64,000 nt of DNA from Guptibacillus hwajinpoensis (GTDB lineage Bacteria; Bacillota; Bacilli; Bacillales; Guptibacillaceae): assembly GCF_029277305.1 (NCBI RefSeq), contig NZ_CP119526.1; one strand, 5' to 3'. Both the position numbers and the translations under genes were made by a program. Below, one piece after another: positions 1-7,445 of this stretch. Below the pieces are notes generated by a model. The model did not search any database and was not told the DNA's origin. It saw only the letters and a program-made list of their open reading frames with translations. Each line of letters begins with the position of its first letter. Within the stretch, counting starts at the first letter, position 1.

Positions 1-571
1 CAATGTTGGAGCAGTAGAAGAGAAAATGGGATTAAAAGGTTCTCACTCGGCTGAACTGATTTTTGAGGATTGTGAAGTACCAGAAGAAAATGTCCTTGGC
101 GAAGTTGGGCAGGGATATGTGAATGCATTGAAGATTCTAGCAAATGGGCGTGCGGGTCTTGCTGCACGCAACCTTGGATCTTCACAAAAGCTACTTGATA
201 TGAGCATGAAGCATGTAGAAGAACGAATACAGTTTGGTGTCCCAATCATTGAGCATCAAGCAGTAGCTCATATGGTAGCAGAAATGGGCGTAGAAATTGA
301 AGCGCTGCGTTCCTTTACCTATCGTGTGGCATGGATGGTTGATCAAGGTGAAAAAGTGATTAAGGAAGCAGCTATGCTTAAATTGTACGGCTCAGAAGTG
401 TACAACAGAGTCGCAGATAAAGCACTTCAAGTACATGGTGGGTTAGGTTATGTATCTGATTACCCAATTGAACGGTTCTACCGCGATGCGCGTATTACTC
501 GTATTTACGAAGGAACGTCTGAAATTCAGAAAAACATCATAGCAAGTCAGCTTCGAAAGGAATACAGCTAA
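1..571 (+). CDS. Acyl-CoA dehydrogenase, C-terminal part (partial at window start)
   Basis: Flavoenzyme that oxidises acyl-CoA to enoyl-CoA. The reading frame is open from base 2 to the stop at 571 with no stop upstream, so the gene starts before the window; the ATG at 26 is internal. About 189 residues are visible: the end of the middle beta domain, then the C-terminal helical FAD domain. The family signature around RFYRDARITRIYEGTSEIQ is clear; its Glu (in YEGT) is the usual catalytic base position. The thiolase gene follows after 13 bases, so the two are probably co-transcribed for fatty-acid or related acyl-CoA oxidation. The substrate chain length cannot be judged. Confidence 0.95.
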   Translation, partial: NVGAVEEKMGLKGSHSAELIFEDCEVPEENVLGEVGQGYVNALKILANGRAGLAARNLGSSQKLLDMSMKHVEERIQFGVPIIEHQAVAHMVAEMGVEIEALRSFTYRVAWMVDQGEKVIKEAAMLKLYGSEVYNRVADKALQVHGGLGYVSDYPIERFYRDARITRIYEGTSEIQKNIIASQLRKEYS

Positions 572-584
572 AGGAGGATCTTGA

Positions 585-1775
585 ATGAAAGAAAACATCG
601 TTATCGTCGAGGCAGTGAGAACCCCAGTAGGCCGCTATGGAGGCGTTTTAAAAGATTATAATTCTGGTGAACTTGCAGCGATTGCAATCAAAGAATCAGT
701 AACAAGAGCAGGATTATCACCAGATCTTATTGATGAGGTAATTCTTGGTGAAGTCAGACAAACGACGGAATCTTCAAATGTAGCAAGAGTCTCAGCATTA
801 AGAGCTGGTTTACCAGAAACCACTCCCGCATTTACAATTAATCGTTTATGTGCTTCTGGAATGCAAGCTGTTGTATCAGCAGTTCAACAAATACAATCTG
901 GACAGGCAGAAATTGTGATTGCTGGTGGTACGGAAAGTTTAAGTCATGCTCCGATCTATTTACGTGACAGCAGATTTGGTGGAGACAAGACTAGATTAGT
1001 AGATTCGAACCTTGAAGCAGGTCAACAACCTATTGAACTATACGGAAGTAAGCTTGGCATGGGCATAACTGCTGAGAATGTTGCGGAACGTTTCAATGTT
1101 TCTAGAGAGGACCAAGACGTTTTTGCAGCTGAAAGTCAGAGACGTGCGGCAGTTGCGCTTGAAAAAGGCATTTTCAATGAAGAAATTGTTCAAATGAGAG
1201 TTAAGTCTCGTAAACAACCAAAACTTGTGGAAGTGGATGAACATCCAAGACCAGGTACTTCAGTAGAGAAACTCTCCAAGTTAAAACCTGTCTTTAAAGA
1301 AAAAGGAACAGTGACAGCAGGAAACTCATGCGGACGAAACGATGGAGCAGTTGCCATGCTTGTTATGACTGAAGAAAAAGCGAAAGAACTCAAACTTAAA
1401 CCGCTTGCGCGTATTGTTGATTGGACTACCTCAGGTGTTTCGCCAGAAATTATGGGGATTGGTCCGGTTCCAGCGGTTCGAAAACTTCTTGAGAGAACAG
1501 GTAAGGAAATAAAAGAAATTGGATTGATTGAATTAAATGAGGCATTTGCTGCACAAGCGATAGCGGTCATGCGAGAATTAGATCTCGACACGAATAAAGT
1601 AAACGTGAACGGGGGGGCAATTGCACTCGGTCACCCGCTTGGAGCAACAGGTGCAAGAATACTGACTTCCCTCATGTATGAGATGAAACGAAGAAAGGAA
1701 CGGTTTGGAATCGCTACACTTTGTATAGGTGGTGGGCAAGGTATGGCGATAATGGTAGAAAACACGGATGCTTAA
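585..1775 (+). CDS. Acetyl-CoA acyltransferase / acetyltransferase (thiolase)
   Basis: Thiolase of 396 residues, the normal family length; it cleaves 3-ketoacyl-CoA or condenses two acetyl-CoA. The nucleophilic Cys89 sits in NRLCASGMQ, the active-site His in GGAIALGHPLGATGAR, and the second Cys in CIGGGQGMA near the C-terminus. The ATG start has the ribosome site AAAGGAGGA eight bases upstream. It directly follows the acyl-CoA dehydrogenase and is followed by an intrinsic terminator, so it is the last gene of that operon. Whether it is degradative or biosynthetic cannot be told, though the pairing with a dehydrogenase favours beta-oxidation. Confidence 0.95.
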   Translation: MKENIVIVEAVRTPVGRYGGVLKDYNSGELAAIAIKESVTRAGLSPDLIDEVILGEVRQTTESSNVARVSALRAGLPETTPAFTINRLCASGMQAVVSAVQQIQSGQAEIVIAGGTESLSHAPIYLRDSRFGGDKTRLVDSNLEAGQQPIELYGSKLGMGITAENVAERFNVSREDQDVFAAESQRRAAVALEKGIFNEEIVQMRVKSRKQPKLVEVDEHPRPGTSVEKLSKLKPVFKEKGTVTAGNSCGRNDGAVAMLVMTEEKAKELKLKPLARIVDWTTSGVSPEIMGIGPVPAVRKLLERTGKEIKEIGLIELNEAFAAQAIAVMRELDLDTNKVNVNGGAIALGHPLGATGARILTSLMYEMKRRKERFGIATLCIGGGQGMAIMVENTDA

Positions 1776-1781
1776 TACACT

Positions 1782-1812
1782 AGACAGCACTTTTCGCGTG
1801 CTGTCTTTTCTG
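1782..1812 (+). terminator. Intrinsic terminator after thiolase
   Basis: Perfect 9-bp stem AGACAGCAC / GTGCTGTCT with a 7-base loop, followed by a short T-rich run. It closes the acyl-CoA dehydrogenase-thiolase operon. Confidence 0.85.
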
Positions 1813-1862
1813 ATTTACTTAAACTAAACGGTGTGAAGAGCAAACTCAATAGTGGAGGTAAA

Positions 1863-2336
1863 ATGAAGATAAGACGTTATGAAGAGAAGGACTTAAAACA
1901 AATTATTAATTTATTCTATGATACAGTCCATTTCGTGAATAGAAAAGACTATTCAGAAGAGCAAGTGAACGCATGGGCACCCCTTAACGAAAAGGCATCT
2001 AAATTCACTACATGGGGTAATTCGTTATCTCAAAACACTACTTTTGTAGCACTTGATCATACTCAAATCATTGGTTTTTGTGATTTGACATCAGCAGGAA
2101 TGCTTGATCGTCTGTACATACATCATGATTTCCAGAGACGCGGGGTAGCTTCTGCACTCCTAGATGAGATCGAACTAGCTGCTTTTCGTATGCAACTGAA
2201 AAAGTTGATAACTGAAGCAAGTTTAACGGCTAAGCCATTTTTTGAGTGTAAAGGGTTTGAAACGATCACTAAACAGATTGTAAACAAGAATGGTATTACC
2301 ATGTCGAACTATTTAATGGTTAAAAAGCTTAAATAA
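1863..2336 (+). CDS. GNAT-family N-acetyltransferase
   Basis: Predicted acetyl-CoA-dependent N-acetyltransferase of 157 residues. The start is placed at the ATG at 1863 because AGTGGAGGTAAA lies just upstream; a GTG at 1833 in the same frame has no good ribosome site. The N-terminus MKIRRYEEKDLKQII and the acetyl-CoA loop region around HHDFQRRGVASALLDEIE are typical of the fold. The protein resembles the YafP/ElaA-like stand-alone acetyltransferases. The substrate is unknown. It has its own transcription unit between two terminated or unrelated genes. Confidence 0.88.
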   Translation: MKIRRYEEKDLKQIINLFYDTVHFVNRKDYSEEQVNAWAPLNEKASKFTTWGNSLSQNTTFVALDHTQIIGFCDLTSAGMLDRLYIHHDFQRRGVASALLDEIELAAFRMQLKKLITEASLTAKPFFECKGFETITKQIVNKNGITMSNYLMVKKLK

Positions 2337-2483
2337 TTCCATACAGAAACGAATTCGAATAGTTCCGTAGTCATAGTAATATCTATAAATTAACCATATA
2401 AGATAATATAGCCAAATTAATAGACTCTTTTCGTGGACAGTGTGCTATAGAGGGTTAATTTCTAATTAAAGAGGATGATTTCT

Positions 2484-3965
2484 ATGATGCGAGATACTCC
2501 TAAACCAAAATACCCAGGCGATATGCTTAACATCATTAAAAATGGTCTGCCAAAACCGAAGAAACCAGCGAATGTTATCGTCATCGGTGCAGGAATGGCT
2601 GGACTTGTATCTGCATCTTTGTTGAAGCAGGCGGGTCATCAAGTTACGATGCTAGAAGGAAATGATCGTGTAGGAGGAAGGGTATTTACGTTAAGAGAAC
2701 CTTTTACAGAAGATAACTACCTTGATGTTGGAGCGATGAGAATTCCAACAACCCATAAACTAACATACGAATACATTAATAAATTCAACCTTGCTGTCAA
2801 TCGCTTTATCAACTCTTCTCCAAAAGACATCATCTATGCCAATGGGGTTAGAACAACAAGAGCAAAATATGAAGAAAATCCTGATATCCTTAGATTCCCT
2901 GTAGAACCTCACGAAAAAGGAAAAACAGCTACAGAGCTTTTCCTCACTGCTGTTAACCCTTTTTTAAGGTTGTATGAAGGTGCGAACGAAGAGCAAAAAA
3001 ATTCCCTTCGCAAAAAATTCGATCAATATTCCATGGAAAATTTTCTGCGATTTAATCCAATTGGTCCGACTTTATCGCCTAATGCAGTTAGAATGGTAAA
3101 AGTTCTTCTCGGTATCGAGGGATTTTCCGAACTCTCGTTTATAGATATCTTAACGGATATTGTAAATACGGTTTTTAATGAAGATATGGAATTTAATGAA
3201 ATCACGGGGGGCAATGATTTATTACCAAAATCATTCTTGGCTGAGCTTCAAGATGACATTCTTCTAAACGAAAAAGTACATCGCATTATTCAGCGTCCAC
3301 AAGGTGTGGAGATTCAAACTAAAAACATGAAAACAGGAAAAATTCAAACGTTTACAAGTGATTATGTGATTATCACTGTTCCATTCTCAGTTTTCCAATT
3401 TATCGAGGTTTATCCTTATCGTTCCTTTTCGTTTGAAAAATGGAAGGCCATTCGAGAACTTCATTATGTTGCATCGATCAAAATTGGAATGGAATTTAAA
3501 GAACGTTTTTGGGAGAGAGAAGGTTTAAGCGGGGCAAATATGATATCAGACTTTCCTAATCGGTATACGTATACACCCAGTCGTACTGCGGGAGAAGCTA
3601 GACCTGGAGTTTTACTTGCGAGCTACAGTTGGGAAGACAATGCCATGCTTTGGAATAGCCTATCAGATGATCAGAAAATCACTCAATCTCTTGAAGACCT
3701 TGCGAAGATACATGGTCCTAAAGTTTTTGATGAATTTTTAACTGGGGTTTCTTTTAGCTGGAGTCAAAATCAATTTTCAGGTGGCTGTTTCACGCTTTTT
3801 AAACCGAACCAAATTACAGAATATGAGGAAGTGGCTAAGCAACCTGAAGGTCGAATCCATTTTGCAGGAGAGCATACGTCTTCATTTCACGGATGGATTG
3901 AAGGAGCGATTGAATCAGCTGTAAGAGCTGCGTTTGAAGTTAACGAGCGTACCTCTAGATCTTAA
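2484..3965 (+). CDS. Flavin monoamine oxidase / L-amino-acid-oxidase family protein
   Basis: FAD-dependent amine oxidase of about 493 residues. The Rossmann dinucleotide motif VIGAGMAGLVSASLLKQAGH is near residue 33, followed by EGNDRVGGRV. The C-terminal FAD-binding signature is FAGEHTSSFHGWIEGAIESA. Bacillus relatives are annotated as flavin monoamine oxidases or tryptophan 2-monooxygenase-like proteins. No signal peptide is visible, so it is probably cytoplasmic. AAAGAGG fits the ATG at 2484 (a frame-compatible ATG at 2475 overlaps the ribosome site). It converges with the DUF6944-like gene, leaving only 5 bases between the two stops. The substrate amine is not predictable. Confidence 0.9.
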   Translation: MMRDTPKPKYPGDMLNIIKNGLPKPKKPANVIVIGAGMAGLVSASLLKQAGHQVTMLEGNDRVGGRVFTLREPFTEDNYLDVGAMRIPTTHKLTYEYINKFNLAVNRFINSSPKDIIYANGVRTTRAKYEENPDILRFPVEPHEKGKTATELFLTAVNPFLRLYEGANEEQKNSLRKKFDQYSMENFLRFNPIGPTLSPNAVRMVKVLLGIEGFSELSFIDILTDIVNTVFNEDMEFNEITGGNDLLPKSFLAELQDDILLNEKVHRIIQRPQGVEIQTKNMKTGKIQTFTSDYVIITVPFSVFQFIEVYPYRSFSFEKWKAIRELHYVASIKIGMEFKERFWEREGLSGANMISDFPNRYTYTPSRTAGEARPGVLLASYSWEDNAMLWNSLSDDQKITQSLEDLAKIHGPKVFDEFLTGVSFSWSQNQFSGGCFTLFKPNQITEYEEVAKQPEGRIHFAGEHTSSFHGWIEGAIESAVRAAFEVNERTSRS

Positions 3966-3970
3966 TCAAG

Positions 3971-4564
3971 CTATTCTTTGCTAGTAAAACCTTTTGTGAA
4001 CCCTATTGCATCGAGTGCAGCTCCAGCTGTTTGCCCGTAACTTCCGAGCGCCACAATTTGCTGCCCCAGTTTAACATCGCCTCTTTTTATATACAGAAGG
4101 CCTATCGCTTCAATTGCGACTGAAAGTGATTGAATCGTTTGTCCTAATGTAATCAGGTCTGCATAAGCTGAATTACTAAAACTTGAACTTGTTGCTTCAA
4201 ATGCCGCACCAGCTGATTGAATAACATCTCCTAAAACATCGATCTCTAGACCATCATTCCCTCCTCCTGTAAGGGCTTGTGAACCTCCTACAACGTTTGC
4301 AACATTACCCGCCGCTTGAAACCACGTACCTATCGTTCCGAGCACTTCATGATCACTGCTCAATGGTAACTTTGATCTTCCTACAGCTTGAAGGGTATTA
4401 CCTGTAGCTTCAATAGCATTTCCTAGTACATATAGCTCACCGCCAACGGTTTCACTATCTTCTTCGTTGTTTGCAATTAGTGTATTCCCGATGGCAGCGA
4501 CTCCTGCACCGATCGTTTGAATCCAGGCACCTGTAATAATTAATGCTTCTCCATACACCTCCAT
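3971..4564 (-). CDS. Repetitive DUF6944-like protein
   Basis: A 197-residue protein built of about six imperfect repeats of roughly 28-32 residues with the pattern LGxxIQxxGxAxxAxG (for example VLGNAIEATGNTLQAVG and TLGQTIQSLSVAIEAIG). It is rich in Ala, Gly, Ile and Thr with almost no charge in the repeat cores. This looks like the Bacillus DUF6944 repetitive family, assigned from memory of the pattern. There is no signal peptide. Function is unknown; amphipathic helices that stack or bind membranes are one possible reading. It starts at ATG 4564 on the minus strand and has its own unit. Confidence 0.8.
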   Translation of the reverse strand: MEVYGEALIITGAWIQTIGAGVAAIGNTLIANNEEDSETVGGELYVLGNAIEATGNTLQAVGRSKLPLSSDHEVLGTIGTWFQAAGNVANVVGGSQALTGGGNDGLEIDVLGDVIQSAGAAFEATSSSFSNSAYADLITLGQTIQSLSVAIEAIGLLYIKRGDVKLGQQIVALGSYGQTAGAALDAIGFTKGFTSKE

Positions 4565-4647
4565 GTAATCAGGCCTCCTTCATTAGGTTATTCTATTCTA
4601 GAAGAAGGCACTACGACTGTTCATTCTATAAATTAACATAACCCATT

Positions 4648-5100
4648 CTATTCTTTACCTTCAGCTACACGCTTTACTCTTTCCAAAAAATCTCTAACGA
4701 CTTTATCGCCTGAAAATAAAACAAAAGGTTTCATGTACCATTTCAATGGCTTGTTAGAACCAGTATAGCGCAGAGTGGTTACCGAATCGGACTCTTTAGT
4801 AAGTTCATAACAGCCTTCGATCTGAAACATTTTTGCTAGATTAAATCCTATCTTCAATTTTTTATAGTCATCTTGATTGTTATAATCTAGTGTATGCACA
4901 TCATATTCCATGACCCGCTTTCCTTCACGATAAGATTGGCGGTGCACGCTACCAATGACATTATCAGTTATATTGACTGGTTGATTGTCAACGACATTTG
5001 GCATAATTTTTTGCATGTTTTCAAGCGAGCCATCAAGATAGTGCCAAATTGTTTCGATTGGCGCATTGATAACAATCGACTTGTCCCATTTATTTTCCAT
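4648..5100 (-). CDS. SRPBCC-family (START/polyketide-cyclase-like) protein
   Basis: A 150-residue single-domain protein with the N-terminal pattern KSIVINAPIETIWHYLDG, typical of SRPBCC helix-grip proteins that bind a hydrophobic ligand in an internal cavity. The C-terminal helix (VVRDFLERVKRVAEGKE) also fits. Preceded on its strand by AAAGGAGGACG. It is transcribed divergently from the OsmC-family gene, with about 160 bases between. The ligand and role are unknown. Confidence 0.8.
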   Translation of the reverse strand: MENKWDKSIVINAPIETIWHYLDGSLENMQKIMPNVVDNQPVNITDNVIGSVHRQSYREGKRVMEYDVHTLDYNNQDDYKKLKIGFNLAKMFQIEGCYELTKESDSVTTLRYTGSNKPLKWYMKPFVLFSGDKVVRDFLERVKRVAEGKE

Positions 5101-5262
5101 TTCGTCCTCCTTTGATGATACCTTTTCTTGTTATCTTTACTATTCGCTATTAAAAGGGGACTTTCCCGCCATTTAGAATGATTTATTGAATGCGGTTTAA
5201 AAAAGTCAGGTGAGGGAATCGCCAAACTATGGAAATAATATGATAGAAGAGAGGAGAAAGTA

Positions 5263-5727
5263 ATGAACAATCCGATTGAAATAGCTAATATACGAATTGA
5301 ACAAGACGAAGGTAAGAATCGACGTGCATACATTGCCAACTTTGAAGAACCGGTTCAATACGGTGTACATGGTGGGGTTAAAGAGTTCTATAAAGCATCT
5401 CCCGAAGTCGAACAGCCTTCGACACTAGACCATATTGTCGCGGCAGCAGGTGGCTGACTAACCGGTACATTATCAGGTGCGCTGGAGGCGCGCCATATAC
5501 CGACTTTTCCGAATAAGTTATCAGGTCAATTCGAAGGAATCATTGAAGCACCAGACGGTGTGCTCAAAATCACTCAAATCAAATGTCACTATAAACTAAC
5601 AATCCCTAAAGGTAAGCGTGAAGCGGCAGAAAGAGCACTACAGGTTTTCGAAAGAGGATGTCCTGTTGCTCAGACGTTAAAGGGCTGTGTAGCCTTTGAA
5701 CATGATTGGGAAATCATAGAGGAATAG
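5263..5727 (+). CDS. OsmC-family peroxiredoxin-like protein, probable selenoprotein (in-frame TGA at codon 65)
   Basis: OsmC/Ohr-fold protein; the family reduces peroxides with two cysteines. Translation from ATG 5263 (GAGAGGAGAAAG ribosome site) meets TGA at 5455-5457, but the same frame continues with clear family homology to TAG at 5725, giving 154 residues. The TGA sits in AAAGG-TGA-LTGTL, where the family has its peroxidatic Cys (AAAGGCLTG). The second conserved Cys, C133 in RGCPVAQT, is intact. A hairpin with bacterial SECIS geometry starts just downstream (5463-5502). Reading TGA as selenocysteine (U65) explains everything; the alternative is a nonsense-mutated pseudogene. No Sec machinery genes lie in the window to confirm decoding. 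A terminator follows at once, so it is monocistronic. Confidence 0.8.
5463..5502 (+). promoter_or_regulatory. Candidate bacterial SECIS element in the OsmC-family mRNA
   Basis: Upper stem GGTGCGC (5476-5482) pairs with GCGCGCC (5488-5494): 7 bp with one G-U, loop TGGAG. A lower stem CGGTA (5463-5467) pairs with TACCG (5498-5502) across an internal loop. The apical loop begins 26 bases after the TGA and has a G in its first two positions, as I recall the published bacterial SECIS rules (loop about 16-37 bases from UGA, G near the loop start). Not experimentally known. Confidence 0.65.
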
Positions 5728-5732
5728 AGTAG

Positions 5733-5767
5733 AAGCTGATGAAGATCTCATTCATCAGCTTTTCTTA
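5733..5767 (+). terminator. Intrinsic terminator after OsmC-family gene
   Basis: Stem AAGCTGATGAA / TTCATCAGCTT, 11 bp perfect, 7-base loop, then TTCTT. It lies directly after the TAG at 5725 rather than after the TGA at 5455, supporting the longer reading frame as the real gene. Confidence 0.85.
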
Positions 5768-5884
5768 CGGTCTTGCTACTTTCTTTGGTTGTTCTCACAT
5801 TCATCTTTACTTTGTGTATCAACAATTGTCACTAGTAATTTATTAAAGTAAACTAGTAAACAAACAAGAAGGAGCGATGCTTTA

Positions 5885-6592
5885 ATGACATATAAGCAAA
5901 TAAAAAAACGAAAAATTTATGAAGAAATAGCTGATCAGCTTCTCGATAAAATTAAAAGTGGTGAATTGTCACCTGGTAGTAAGCTTGATTCCGTCCAATC
6001 GCTTGCTGAAGGATTTGATGTAGGAAGATCCGCCGTTCGTGAAGCACTCAGTGCGCTTCGAGCAATGGGACTAGTGGAGATGCGGCAAGGTGAAGGTACC
6101 TTTATCAAACAGTATGATCCATCAACGTTAAGCCAATCGTTATCTACAGGTATATTGATGAATAGACAAGATACTATAGAACTACTTCAAGTCCGTAAAA
6201 TTCTTGAAACTGGTTGTGCAGCGAGTGCAGCAGAAAAAAGGACAGAGGAAGAGCTATTTCAAATTCAACAAGCACTTATGGATATGGAAAAAGCTGTATC
6301 ACACCGTGAATTAGGAGAGCAGGCGGATTTGCAGTTTCACATGTCAATTACTGCTGCATCACACAATCGATTGCTTATTGATTTAATGAATCACGTTTCT
6401 CAATTAATGGTAGATTCAATGAGAGAAACGAGAAAGTTATCTCTTTATTCTGAAGCCGCAATACTTGAAAAACTTTACATTGAACATAAAGAAATTTTCC
6501 TCGCGATTAAAACGAAAGATTCCGAAAAAGCTCAGCAAGCGATGCTTCACCATTTAAATGAAGTGGAAACATTCCTTTTAGATCACATTTAA
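5885..6592 (+). CDS. GntR/FadR-subfamily transcriptional regulator (LutR-like by context)
   Basis: Regulator of 235 residues. The N-terminal winged HTH (about residues 10-75) includes RSAVREALSALRAMGLVEMRQGEGTF, followed by a FadR-type all-helical FCD effector domain containing the metal-ligand type residues DLQFHMSIT and a late His segment. Ribosome site AGAAGGAGCG. It lies immediately upstream of lutABC in the same direction with a 125-base gap that contains an inverted repeat (6671-6685), so it probably represses the lut operon in response to lactate. The second GntR in the window (12938) is a paralogue with the same architecture. Confidence 0.9.
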   Translation: MTYKQIKKRKIYEEIADQLLDKIKSGELSPGSKLDSVQSLAEGFDVGRSAVREALSALRAMGLVEMRQGEGTFIKQYDPSTLSQSLSTGILMNRQDTIELLQVRKILETGCAASAAEKRTEEELFQIQQALMDMEKAVSHRELGEQADLQFHMSITAASHNRLLIDLMNHVSQLMVDSMRETRKLSLYSEAAILEKLYIEHKEIFLAIKTKDSEKAQQAMLHHLNEVETFLLDHI

Positions 6593-6670
6593 CTAAAATT
6601 GTTAGAAAAATCAATATATTTATTGAAATGCGCAATAGTTATCCTTATACTGGAAGAAGCCATTATAGTC

Positions 6671-6685
6671 ATCAGATGACCTGAT
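6671..6685 (+). promoter_or_regulatory. Candidate GntR operator upstream of lutA
   Basis: Inverted repeat ATCAG-ATGAC-CTGAT, perfect 5-bp arms around a 5-base centre, 33 bases before the lutA start. Size and position fit an FadR-family operator; the assignment to the adjacent GntR protein is inference. Confidence 0.45.
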
Positions 6686-6717
6686 AGCATATCATTCGGA
6701 ATAGAAAGGAGGCTACC

Positions 6718-7443
6718 ATGAACGTTTCGTTGTTTGTTACATGTCTTGGTGATATTTTTTATCCGAACGTGGGCAAAAGCGTCGTTGAAGTGTTAGAAAG
6801 CTTAGGATGTGAAGTGGATTTTCCCTTTTCGCAAACGTGTTGTGGCCAGCCGGCTTTTAACAGTGGTTACCGGGAAGAAGCAAAAGAAGCAGCTAGAAAC
6901 ATGATTCGCGCTTTTGAAAACTCTTCATATGTTGTAGGTCCTTCAGGGTCATGCGTTGCTATGTTCTCGGAATATGAGGAACTGTTTCATAATGAACCGG
7001 AAATGCAGCATAAAGCACGCTCATTGAAAGAACGTTCTTATGAATTCACTCAATTTCTTGTAGATGTTCTAGGTGTCAACAATGTTGGGGCGTCATTAAA
7101 CGCCACCGCTACTTACCATAAATCCTGTCACATGACGCGTCTGCTAGGGGTTAAAGATGCACCAGAAGCATTACTTTCTGAAGTGGAAGGACTAAATTAT
7201 AGAAAACTACCAAACTGTGAGAACTGTTGCGGATTTGGAGGTACTTTTTCAGTAAAAATGGTAGCGATTTCAAAAGAAATGGTTGATGAAAAAATAAAAG
7301 ACATTGAATCAACCGACGCTGACATTTTAATAGGCGCAGATAGTGGTTGTTTAATGAACATTAGTGGAAGAATGAATCGCCTCCAAAAACCAGTAAAAGT
7401 GATGCATATTGCAGAAGTTCTTACTCAGCGGGAGGAGAAATAA
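6718..7443 (+). CDS. lutA: L-lactate oxidation Fe-S protein LutA
   Basis: Subunit of the LutABC system that oxidises L-lactate to pyruvate. It has 241 residues, the usual length. It carries two CCG domains: the first with CCGQPAFNSGY near residue 41, the second with CHMTRLLG and CENCCGFGGTF around residues 140-170, which bind the iron-sulfur or haem-disulfide type cofactor in this family. AGAAAGGAGGC ribosome site. It is followed two bases later by lutB, so translation is probably coupled. Cytoplasmic. Confidence 0.94.
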   Translation: MNVSLFVTCLGDIFYPNVGKSVVEVLESLGCEVDFPFSQTCCGQPAFNSGYREEAKEAARNMIRAFENSSYVVGPSGSCVAMFSEYEELFHNEPEMQHKARSLKERSYEFTQFLVDVLGVNNVGASLNATATYHKSCHMTRLLGVKDAPEALLSEVEGLNYRKLPNCENCCGFGGTFSVKMVAISKEMVDEKIKDIESTDADILIGADSGCLMNISGRMNRLQKPVKVMHIAEVLTQREEK

Positions 7444-7445
7444 TC

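Noticed and set aside
4968..5339. Minus-strand 123-codon frame overlapping the SRPBCC and OsmC-family genes
   Set aside because: It is antisense to the start of one gene and in another frame of the other, has no ribosome site and no recognisable domain.
5263..5457. A stand-alone 64-residue protein ending at TGA 5455
   Set aside because: The same frame continues for 90 codons with clear OsmC-family sequence and the terminator follows the later TAG; the short product would lack the catalytic residue.
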